64,000 nt of DNA, taken from NCBI GenBank assembly GCA_002917775.1, contig KZ627156.1, forward strand, positions 332,909-396,908, given 5' to 3'. Positions 22,054-31,517 of this stretch are shown in pieces (within the stretch, counting starts at the first letter, position 1; each line of letters starts with the position of its first letter). A model generated the notes under the pieces. The model made no database searches. It was not told where the DNA came from and saw only the letters and a list, made by a program, of their open reading frames with translations. The DNA comes from Glaciozyma antarctica PI12. Taxonomy: Eukaryota; Basidiomycota; Microbotryomycetes; Kriegeriales; Camptobasidiaceae. Both the position numbers and the translations under genes were made by a program.

Positions 22054-22463
22054 GAGTGGCGTGGGAATGGTATTGAGGTGTTGTTGTTTGTCGATTGGCC
22101 GGTGGGAGAGCCTGTGAGGAGGGAGAGGACGAGAGCAGCTCGCTGACCCCACCCGCTCTTGCTCGAACGACATGGCCTGCTGGGCGAGGACCTCAAAGAG
22201 ATCATCCGTGCGTCTTGCGAGCCGCTTTTGAGGGAGAGAACGAGCAGTGAGAGGGCAGGGAGGTTCCTCGGCGATCAAACTGCTCTCCTCTCGGGGACTG
22301 ACAGCGCTGAGCGCAGGTACCGAGTCGGTGAACAAAGGCTTCCATCCTTTCCAAGCTACTAGATCACTCCTTCAAGCAAGCTCTCCCTCAAATTTCTGAG
22401 CGCGGGGAGGTCAGTGAGGACCCAGCGAGGGAGAGCGAAGGGGAGCAGCACCTTCGACCTTCT
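22054..22463. other. Convergent spacer
   Basis: 3' flanks of ESS2 and the IFI6-like gene. No gene or repeat recognised. Confidence 0.4.
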
Positions 22464-22870
22464 TCAACGCCCCTCCTCATCCTCCTTTACCGAACGCAGC
22501 TTCAAAACCGTTCCCGCAACTTTCGCTCCGGCGCCCACTCCGGCAGCACCGACTGACTGGCAAACAGAGAAAATGGACCCGGCGGGGACGGCGGCACCAT
22601 AGCAGGCTGACTGGATGGCGGCGGCCATCGAGCCTGCGAATGAGTCGTTAGCTCGGATTCTTCCTGTGGCGAGGAATGAGGGCTTAGCTTACCAGCAACC
22701 ACCCCCGCTGACCTGAACCCCGCGGCAGCGACCGCCAGTGAAACTCCAACGGTGGCGGTGGCGGCACCAAGCACTGCACACCCGACTCCGTAGGCGATCA
22801 GGGGGATATCGAGGCAATCTGACAATCTGTGTTCTGGATGGTTGAGTTTGAGTGGCGTGGAGAAAGTCAA
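22464..22870 (-). CDS. IFI6/IFI27-like hydrophobic protein
   Basis: After removing one intron (about 22694-22635; GTAAGC donor, CTAAC branch, CGCAG acceptor) the protein reads PLIAYGVGCAVLGAATATVG, GFRSAGVVAGSMAAAIQSAC, YGAAVPAGSIFSVCQSVGA and GVGAGAKVAGTVLKLRSVK, ending EDEEGR. Gly/Ala-rich helices and the GFxxxGVxAGSxAAxxQS motif are hallmarks of the interferon-induced 6-16/ISG12 family, small membrane proteins usually of mitochondria or the nuclear envelope. No in-frame ATG was found in the first exon (up to 22870), so the true start lies in an undetected upstream exon. The role in fungi is unknown. Confidence 0.7.
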
Positions 22871-23104
22871 GGAGTCGCTGGCGCCGAGATTTGACCGGAA
22901 CTCCGCGACCTGCGCAGCTGGCGCTCGCTTTCGGTCAGGGCTTGAGGGAAGTCGCCTTCCTTTGGTTGTCGTGGCTATCTAGACACTATCAATACTCGAA
23001 ACAAGACGAACGCAGTCCAGAGATCGCAGAGAAGAGCTGCATTCCTGCGGCGAGATATCGAGCTTCGTCCCTTCCTCCCTCTCCACCCTCGTCTTCTCCA
23101 GAGC

Positions 23105-24307
23105 ATGGCTACCACAGACCCGAACCACAGCACCATCTCTCCATCCCTCGCCACCTCTCACGCCCTCTCCGCCCTCTCTATCGCCCCTCTCCTCGCCGCC
23201 GCTCATTCCCTTCGTCCCTCCCACACCGCCCCGGTCCTCCACGGCTTCCCCTCCTTCGGCACTTCTCACGTTATCCTCCGACTCGCACACTCGGACGAAT
23301 CGCACTGGGCCGCCAAGCTCGCTCTCATCCCGCACAAGGGGGAGGAGACGATGTTGGCGAGGGAAGCGGCGACGCTGAAGTGGTTGGAGGAGGTCGCGCC
23401 GGGATTGAAGGTCCCGAGAGTGTATGAGCACTCGTTAGAAGGAGGAAAGGAGTTTGTGTTGATGGATTGGATGAAGGGGAGGCATTTGGGGTGGACGGAC
23501 GAGTGGCCCGCGGAGAAGTGGCAGAGGGAGTGGGTACTCAAGCAGCTGGCGGAATGGGCGGTGGCGTTGAGGGTTGCTGAAGTGCTTATGGAGGGAGAAG
23601 GGAAGGAGGATGCGGACGAGTGGTTCTTGGAGCGAGCGGACGAGCGGGTTGCGGAGTTGTTGGAAGGACGGAGGAGGAATTTCGACCTCGTTGACTGCTT
23701 GCTCTTTCGAGAAAAGGTGGAAAAGACGTGCGTGAGGCCCGAGATTGGATGGCATCGGTTCGTTCTAGCGCACGACGCGTTGAGCGCCGACAACATCCTC
23801 GTTGACGACGACTTTAACATCACTGGGTTCGCCCGTCCCTTTCTTTCCTTCCGTTCGGATTCACTAACAGCTCTCTCGCATCGCAGAATCATTGACTGGA
23901 CGGGTCCCCACACTGGCCATCCCATCCCTCTCCTCCGCGCCCTCGTCCACCCCACCTGCATCAGCATCACGCACGCCTCTCCTCTCGCCTCCTCCGATCG
24001 CGCCCTCTACCGCAAACACTACTCCGCCGCCGAATCCCGTCACAACATTCCCAGCGCAGCGTTCCTGCTCGACGACAGCGAGCTGCAGCGAGTCATGCTC
24101 GCGCTTTCGAACAAGGACGCGTTTGAGAGGTTCTTTGCGGAGGGGGAGAGGGGAATGAGGGACTGGGAGGTGGTGCGGGAGCAATTGGATAGGTTCTTGG
24201 AGAGGAGAGGGGAGGAGATGGAGAGGTTGGAGACGGTGCGTGCGGTGCGAGAGCTGGTGAAGGAGGAGTTGGAGATGCTCGACAGGAGGGGTGGGAGGTT
24301 TGTGTAG
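23105..24307 (+). CDS. Aminoglycoside-phosphotransferase-like kinase
   Basis: Protein-kinase-like fold of the APH/choline kinase superfamily. Seen: a Lys-containing N-lobe strand (HWAAKLALIPHKGEE with EAATLKWLEEV), hinge EFVLMDWMKG, catalytic loop FVLAHDALSADNILVDD, which is the HxDxxxxN brackets motif, and the metal-binding IIDW after the splice. The 60 nt intron (23827-23886; GTTCGC donor, CTAAC branch, CGCAG) separates GIIDW across a Gly codon and also leaves the frame open. The third Asp of the usual IDWD motif is replaced (IIDWTGP), a family variant or loss of activity. The C-terminal part is helical and charged. Fungal genomes hold many such kinases with unknown small-molecule substrates. 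Confidence 0.78.
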   Translation: MATTDPNHSTISPSLATSHALSALSIAPLLAAAHSLRPSHTAPVLHGFPSFGTSHVILRLAHSDESHWAAKLALIPHKGEETMLAREAATLKWLEEVAPGLKVPRVYEHSLEGGKEFVLMDWMKGRHLGWTDEWPAEKWQREWVLKQLAEWAVALRVAEVLMEGEGKEDADEWFLERADERVAELLEGRRRNFDLVDCLLFREKVEKTCVRPEIGWHRFVLAHDALSADNILVDDDFNITGFARPFLSFRSDSLTALSHRRIIDWTGPHTGHPIPLLRALVHPTCISITHASPLASSDRALYRKHYSAAESRHNIPSAAFLLDDSELQRVMLALSNKDAFERFFAEGERGMRDWEVVREQLDRFLERRGEEMERLETVRAVRELVKEELEMLDRRGGRFV

Positions 24308-24527
24308 CGTGCATGAATGAGTCGCTGTTGTTCCTTTTGTTTGTTCGGTACCTCTTCACTGCGCGAGAGCAGCGCGCGAGAGAAGCAGAGAAAGCAGCGG
24401 GAAACTTGCCTGAGCGCAGCTGGATCCGGGATCCGGAACTCAGACCTTCGCAAGCTCATTTTTTTTTCGATTTCGTACTTCATCGTCCCCTCAATCTCAA
24501 GTACATTTCAATGACGGATACAACCAG
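24308..24527. other. Convergent 3' flanks
   Basis: Short convergent intergenic region with a T9 tract (TTTTTTTTTCGATTTCG near 24461) that may aid termination or polyadenylation of the kinase gene. Nothing else seen. Confidence 0.35.
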
Positions 24528-27500
24528 CTAAGCCCAGAACACCATAGCTCCGCTCAACAGAAACGCGACCCCGACAGCCCTAGCCCCGCCCAGCTCGAGC
24601 TTCGCAACCTTCCTGCTTGCCGCGCTGCGAGTGACGGTCGCCGTTGAGATAGCTGCAGTCGCCGAGCGGCTACTCGTGACGAAAGGCGTCGAGTTGGCCC
24701 CGTCGGCCGTCGCCTCCTCCCCCATCACCCCATCATTTTCTCCTATCACCTCCTCCTTCTCCTCCTTCTCCTCCTTCTCCTCCTCCTCCTCCACCGCCAT
24801 CGCTTCCTCCGCTATTGCCTTCCCTTCCGTCTCCTCCGTCAATGGGAGGCTCAGTGATGATAAACTCGATTTTATCGTCGGGGAGGATGCGGAGGTTGTC
24901 GTTGCGATCCGGAATGACAGCGATGACAAGAGAATCCTCGTTCTCTCCGTCCCAGGGTGCCCAGCAGATGTACTTGAGCTCTGGCGGTCACAGAATTAGA
25001 TGAGCGTTGGCGACAGAGTGGAAAAGGGAACGAACGCACCTTCGATGATGTTGGGACGCTGAGAGAAGATGCCTCGCTTCTGAAGCTTCTTGCGATGCGC
25101 CAGAATCCGCTTGTAGATGCTCGGAGTGTCGGCTCGCTGGATAAGGGTGTTGCGACGGAAGCGGAAGGGACGGAGAGGCTGGTTCGCGCAGCTTTGGCTG
25201 AGCGCGTGGTTGCGGCGGTACTTGAAGAACTTGGTGTAGGCCGACGCACGCTGTCCTTGGACCCACGGAGCGACTCCGTTGCCAGTCTTTCAGGTGTCGT
25301 TAGTCAATTCCCCTCGAGATGTTGCTGCTACACACCTTCTGTCCCTTGATAGGCGAGTACGACATCCAGTTCCTCCTGCGTAAGTGGGCATCAGTATTCG
25401 ACCGGCGGCGGGCATTTGAGCAAGACTCACATGTCGGCGGCCACCGAGGTACGCCCAGCTTTAGGACAGGGAGCCTCCTGGTCTTGCGAAGCCGTCTGGA
25501 GAGAGGAAGTTGTCAGCAACCAAGGCTGGCGTAATGTCGACCGCAGAAAGAAGGGGGAAGCAGCGAGATTGAGGTGACAGCGAGCAACTTACGGCCCATG
25601 GAAACTGCGGAAGCGAGGCAATCTCATTGATATCTTTCTTGGGGCACACTGGTGCACCTTCTTCATCTACAATCGGGGAGGTAGCGTGAGCTCAGGCCTC
25701 AGGGGCCGAAGGAAGCGAGTGGCAAAAAACGCACCGTGCGTGTGCTTGAGGCCGAACCTGGAAGAGGGAAAGTTGTCAGAGAGGTGTTACGGAGAGCTGT
25801 GAGAAACAAATGCCAGTGACCGACCTGCGCGGGGAAGAAAGAGGTGAGAAAATGACCTGGGGAAGAAGTAAGGAAGATGGTCTCACTTCGTCAACGAGAG
25901 TGGTTCCGCCGTCTTTATCCTCATACTTGAACTGCACGTTGGTAAGCCTGTCAATAGTAACAACGCAGCCGTCTGAATCCATCCAAGGCTAGAAAAATGA
26001 TGTGAGTTAGCGAAAAGCTGAGCAAAGCGACTTGCAAAGGTCATGCAGAAATTCGGCGCACAAATTATGTTGGAGCTCATCAGAATAGTATTTTTGCTGT
26101 GCAGGCGAGGGCTGAACGTACTGCAGAATCCGGTCTTGATAAGTTTGGGATTTTCGCCCAGGATCTCCTCAATGATAAAGACGTGGAGGTCTTTCCTTGG
26201 ACCGTGACGAAAGCGACGGGTTGCGAGTGTACTCTTCTCCAATTCCGGATCACCAGTGTTACGCGTAAAGGATCGCAGGCTGGTAGACGCTTCCCAATAA
26301 GTAACGCCGCGAGTGAACTTGATGCGCATCGGATCGTAGGCGTCGTTCGGCTCGGCGACGGCGATGTCGAGAATGTCGTCGGTGACATTTTCTCTAGTGG
26401 TATCGCTGCATTAACGTCAGGAAAGCAAGTGAGAGCGGCAGCTTGCTGCGTACTTGGTAGTGAGAATGTTGAAGTGAATCTTGAGGGTCTGGAGAGCTGT
26501 GGAAGAGCAGCATCAGCACTGAACAGCTCAAGAGGCACATACAGCCGAAAACGCACAGGTAGTGAGGCATCCGGTAAGCGCAGGCTTCGTTGGGGCCTTC
26601 GCAAGCCACTTCATCTTTGTGAGCGTGTTCCCGACCGACTTGACGAAGTCGTTAAACACCCCACGCTTTGCGAGACCTTCCTCGGGGACTAGCCCCGACC
26701 CGATTCCGCAATAGGGCAGGTCGAGCGGAGCCTCGTCGTTCATCGGCGAGTTTTTGAGGAACTCGGCGAGTAGCTCGAGCTGCGAAGCCTGTCAGCTATC
26801 CCGTTCGTTCGACACTGAACGCGTGCAGAAACGTACCTCCGTGAGCTGGTATTCCTGTAGGTTGTCGTCCGTCATGACTGGACCATCCTCGCCGTCGTAG
26901 AACTCCTCCTCTGGCGACTCAAAGTCATCAGAGCTGCCTAGCTGAGTGTCTGTGCAAGGAATGAGATGATCAGCAACCTCTCAAATTAGTTGAAACGGGA
27001 GGGAACGAACGTACAAGGTCCGCAATCGAGGTCGTCCATCCCCTCGGGTGAGTCCGAGCAGGGATCAGGCGCGTCAGGACAGCCGCACCAAGGGCCGAAG
27101 CCAGGTCCAGGGTTCGTCGGACGGACAGCGCAGAGGCCTTTCTCGCAGTAACCTGTCAACGAGATGAGTTGGGATTAGAGCGAGGGGAGAGAGAGTGACG
27201 AACCGGAGCCACAGAGGGAATCTGAGGAGCACGCTGAGCCGAGTTCGCCAGAGGGGAAAGGTGCGCAGGTGCCGTTCTCACAGTGTGCTGGTAGGAAGGT
27301 AAGCTGGCTTGAAAGTGAGGTGAGAGTGAGAATGACGAACAGGACGCGCAGTTGGAAGCTGAGATGCAGGTCAAGCCGTCGGGGCCGAGCGAGTTGAAAG
27401 CGTAATGCCTGCATTCCCCGTCGACGCAAAAGTTTTCGCAATCAGAGGAAGTAGTGCCTAGAGTGGACGTCAGCTCCCTGCCTACGGCTGAAAGTAACAG

Positions 27501-27998
27501 GACGAACAGGCAGAACCATTGGGACCAAGTATGCATTGCCCGAGAGGGCCGTCACATTGGCCTGCCACACCAGATTGATCAGCCTGAATACGTGCTGCTC
27601 GAAAGAAAGAAACATACCGCTGGCACATTCAAAATTGGCGGTGCAGAAATCACCACCGAAGTCGAATCCATCGCCGCAGATGCCGTTGACGCAGAGCGTG
27701 GCTCCCTGGCAGTCTAGCGACAAGTAGTCCAAGTAGCCTACATCGAAACGCGTTAGGATAACGTGTGAAGGACGAGGAAGTTGGCTCACAGGAGCTGCCA
27801 TCGGGGTACTGGCAGTAAAACGTGTCGGGATTGCAAGCTGTGGCGAGTCAGCGCTTGAACGGCGACCTGGGAGAGCACGAACTACGCAGTCCCGCTTCCG
27901 TTTTCAGCGCAATAATCATCGGTACAGTCGGTGTCGGATGCAGCGTAGATGATGCGACCGAGAGGAGCAAGGAGGAGGAGGAAGAGCGGGAGTTTCAT
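24528..27998 (-). CDS. Secreted Cys-rich M43-type metallopeptidase, DExxH variant
   Basis: About 16 exons. Signal peptide MKLPLFLLLLAPLGRIIYA at 27998. Residues roughly 25-260 form a Cys-rich module (CYLDYLSLDCQGATLC, TTSSDCENFCVDGEC, CSSDSLCGSGYCEKGLC), then a linker and a catalytic-like domain: DLHVFIIEEIL, KTGFCPWMDSDGCVV, GGTTLVDEVGHWFGLKH, NWMSYSPIKGQ and APWVQGQRASAY. Order and spacing match pappalysin-like M43B peptidases (HEVGHWxGLxHTF, NxMxYS, FTxGQ). The first zinc His is Asp here (codon 25892-25890). The intron inside VGHW|FG uses a GC donor (25813-25758). The C-terminus ends in a hydrophobic GPI-like tail, but a frame change in the GGA-rich region (24750-24840) and a phase mismatch after exon 1 leave both ends provisional. 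Confidence 0.68.
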
Positions 27999-28678
27999 GA
28001 AGCTGGGATTGAGTGGCTTGCGCAGCTCAGCGTTGGCGTAGAAAGAATGGGAACGATAAGGGCGGGGAGGAGGCAAGGAGAGAGACTCGTCGAAGCTGAG
28101 CGCTGAACCTTGCTGGTCCGTAACTCCGAGCAGCGGTGCTCACAAGGTTTTGCTCAGAATATCTCCTCGTTCCCCAGGACGACAAGAGGCACGAGATGAG
28201 GAAGCTGCTGTAACCCCGTTTGCCTAGCATGCCTTGAGTGGGAAGGAGCAAGGGCAAGATGGAGGGACTAGAGGGAAGAGGAGAAAAGGTTCGCTGCCCG
28301 AGCTCGAGTCGAGCCTCAGCGCACAGCCACGACGGTTGAAGCGGCAGCGCAAAAAGAGCACGTGAGGGGAGTTTAGAAACACCAGTCGTGAACTGCTCGG
28401 CAGCGAAACGAAGGAAAGACCTCCTGAGCGTCCGAAGCGCGTCCCTCGCCGCCGCCAACCCTCGCGCGAACACGCCACAGCCAGGCACGCAGAGTCTCTC
28501 GCGCACGAGCAGACACACCACAGCAGCCGCCTCTCCCCTCCCTCAAAACCGCCCCTCTCCTCCAACGCATCCCCGGCAGATTTCGAAAGTGCATAAGATT
28601 GTCGCCCCATACACCTCCATCTCGTCCTCTCCGCACCCCGCACCTCCATAAACCCCATCCCGTCCCAGACGTTCTTCT
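27999..28678. other. Spacer between M43-type gene and RPS5
   Basis: Promoter side of the peptidase gene and 3' flank of RPS5. No gene is supported; open frames here lack splice structure or similarity. Confidence 0.4.
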
Positions 28679-29749
28679 TTAACGGTTGGACTTGGCGACA
28701 CGCTCGAGCTCGTCCTTCTTCTTGATGGCGTAAGAGTTGGAGGATCCCTGCGCGGTCCTCTGTGGTTAGCTGTGGTTAGCAGTGGACGGAAGAGGTAGAA
28801 AGGAACGCACCTTGGCGGCGTTGATGAGCTCGTCAGCGAGGCACTCAGCGACCGACTTGACGTTGCGGAAAGACGACTCGCGGACCTGCGACAGAACTTC
28901 GTCAGCTCCCGTTCCCTCGTTCTTCAATAACTCCAACGCACTCCGATGGTGATGAGAGCGATCGACTGGTTGACGCGACGGAGGGGGGAGACATCGACGG
29001 CCTGCCTTCGGACGGTTCCCTGAGATCCAATGCGAGTAGAGTCCTCGCGAGGTCCGGTGTTGACGATGGCGTCAACGAGGACCTGGATGGGGTTCTGGTC
29101 GGTGAGGAGGTGGACGATCTCGAACGCGTGGGCGACGATGCGGACGGCCATCTGCTTCTTCTGCGGAGGGGAGAGGGTTGGGTGAGTCGGGCGCTTTGGG
29201 AGGTCGGGGACGGGACGGGCTTACTCCAGAGTTGCGTCCGTTCATCATCAGGCTGTTCATGGAATGGGTTAGCTGCCATCCTGCGTGACGGGAACCTAGT
29301 CTCCCCCTCCCCACAGCATCCGCCCCTCCATCTCAAATTTGACGATACCCCTCCTTCCATCCTCTCCCCGCCAATGCCCTGCTCCTCCTATCCCCTCGTA
29401 CACCCCCATAACGCCCTCTCCCAATAGAATCCATCCTCACCTGTTGACGAGGCGCTCGACAATGGGCATCTGCGCCTTGCGGAACTGCTTGGCGGCGTAG
29501 CGACCCGCCGTGTGGGGCAGGAGGACCGCGTTGCGGACCTGGATGTAGTCGGTAAGGGAGATATCCTTGACCTCAACATCGGCGCTCTCCCAGCGGTTGA
29601 AGAGCTTGATACCACTCTCGTTGGCGGCGAGCACGTCTGCGTCTCCTCGTCAGCTCCTCGTTCCTTGGTTCGAATTCGGAGCAGTTGGGCGTGAAGGGGG
29701 CTGGAGTGGGCTGTAACGTACCGGCGGGCACGGGGGCGAAGGAGTTCAT
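28679..29749 (-). CDS. RPS5: 40S ribosomal protein S5 (uS7)
   Basis: Component of the small ribosomal subunit head, at the mRNA exit/E-site. Spliced sequence shows the uS7 core: [96 protein letters not shown], and the C-terminus [18 protein letters not shown]. Exon 1 is 28 nt (MNSFAPVPA) and is followed by an intron with a GTACGT donor and CTGACG branch. At least five introns. Length of about 205 residues is normal. Divergent from RPS28 across about 800 bp, so the two ribosomal genes may share upstream control elements. Confidence 0.95.
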
Positions 29750-30547
29750 CTTGACGGGGGCGGAGAGAGTCACACAAGTCCCTTCGAGCGTCCTCAATCG
29801 ATTTTCGCTCGGAGTTACTATTTTCTAGAAGAAAGTAGCACTCCACTTCAAGTCCTGTCCTTCTTCCTCATTTCTCTACTTTTCAAGAAATCAGCCTGGC
29901 GAGCTCAGAGTCATATAGTAGTGTGGCAAAAAATTAGAGGAGGAAAGGTGGAGCAGAAGAAAAGAGGGCTTTGACGACGAAACAAGGCGTTGAAATTGCG
30001 AAGCTCGCTGCCTTCGCGAACTGGGGCTACAGGTGAGCACTGCAAGGAGACGACGCTCGGTAAAGTAGTACGAGTATCGAGAACCACGACAGGAGTGCCT
30101 GAGCGCGAGAGGAAGTGGACGCGGGTCTCGGGGCTGGTGCTTCGCAAGCTGAAGCTCTGACTCTCAACTCCGCACTGCTCCTCGTTCTATGAGGGCTCTT
30201 GGCTAAACTGATTTCGATTCAATCCATTACAAAAGTGCGTAGCGAGCTCCTGGAGCACCTTCACCAGGGGACTCGGTGAGGAATGGAGTATCGAGTCGGG
30301 AGCAGCTTCTCGAGCGAGTCGAGAACTCAGTCTCGCGCACCGACTCAGGCTTGTACGAGGACCTTCTCTAAATCGTTCAAAGCTGCTCTACTCGCCACAA
30401 GCAAGCCCGACGGTTCCTTGCGAAGTGTCTCTCGGTTAAGTGGGTAACGGGACCAATTTATTGGGTTCTGAGAGAGACGCATTTTCTTCCCACTCTGGTT
30501 TTTTCTACTCACTCGATCCATCCCACCGACCGCTTCATACTCACAAA
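29750..30547. promoter_or_regulatory. Divergent RPS5/RPS28 upstream region
   Basis: 798 bp between the start codons of two ribosomal protein genes. AT-richer than the surroundings in places (GGCAAAAAATTAGAGG near 29922; GGTTTTTTCTACTCAC near 30498). A T/C-rich tract just upstream of the RPS28 ATG resembles leaders of highly expressed genes. No known ribosomal-gene motif could be named with confidence, and no gene is seen. Confidence 0.45.
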
Positions 30548-31147
30548 ATGGTGAGCCTACGTTTCTGCTGAACACACGCAGGAACAGCGCCGGCGAGCGT
30601 CTTCGAATTGACGTAGGACGACGCCCATACGACGACGGAGGAGGTTTTCATTCGAGGGGTCGGAGGGAGGACCAGGGCGACAGGGAAGGAGGGGAAACCC
30701 CTGCTCGTACTGCCACTGGGAAGGAGAACTATGGTCGACTTGCAGCGCGGGAGACGGAGGAGGAGGGCCCACACGACTACGCACACGAACGCCCCAGCTG
30801 ACACGTCCCCCACTTCCGCCCCTCGTAGGAGTCCTCTAAGACCCAAGTCAAGCTCGCCAAGGTCGTCAAGGTTCTCGGTCGCACCGGTTCCCGTGGAGGA
30901 GTCACCCAAGTCCGTGTCGAGTTCATGGATGACTCCACCCGGAGCATCATGAGGTGCGTTCCCTCCTATGTAGCGGCGACGATGAGAGGGGAAGCTGATG
31001 CGTATGGTTGATAGGAACGTCAAGGGACCCGTTCGCGAGAACGACATCCTTGCCCTCCTCGAGTCCGAGCGAGAGGCTCGGTACGTTCACCTCTCTACTC
31101 CCCCTCACGGCACCCACTGACGACCCCCTCACAGCCGTCTCCGTTAA
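30548..31147 (+). CDS. RPS28: 40S ribosomal protein S28 (eS28)
   Basis: Encodes about 68 residues: [67 protein letters not shown], the full eS28 sequence. The start ATG (30548-30550) is an exon by itself: GTGAGC follows immediately, and a 278 nt intron (30551-30828, CTGAC branch, CGTAG acceptor) precedes GAGTCC. Two more short introns follow IMR and EAR. Small-subunit platform protein near the mRNA exit channel. The first intron is the largest in its neighbourhood and could hold regulatory sequence. Confidence 0.95.
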
Positions 31148-31517
31148 ACCCTCTCCCCTCTTCCAACCCGACCCTCCGTGCCCCTCCCTCCCCTCTCTCC
31201 CTCCACCCTCGACGACTCTCGACTCTCCTTCGCCCTACGGTTTCGGAAAGATGGGAAACGCTGGAGATGGAGGATCGACCCGATCGCCTTAATAACAATA
31301 ATAGGGCGGACCCAGGTTTCCTTTGATGGTGTGAATGCAACGCCCAGCCTCATGCCGATCTTGTGGGAGGAGAGGACGCGTTCGAGGGAGAGAGACTCTG
31401 CGCAGGGAGATGGGCTGCTCGTTCCTTCTGCTCTGCGCTCTGCTCCGGGAGTATGTGTACTAGTATGGCAAAAGAAGGGTCAATGATAAAGACGTAAACA
31501 AGGCTCCCTCCAAGCGC
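31148..31517. other. Convergent 3' flanks of RPS28 and KOG1
   Basis: Contains AT-rich TTAATAACAATAATAGG (about 31288-31305), a plausible RPS28 polyadenylation region. No gene seen. Confidence 0.4.

Noticed and set aside
29437-29846. Plus-strand and alternate minus frames over RPS5 introns
   Set aside because: They read through introns of a clearly assigned ribosomal gene.
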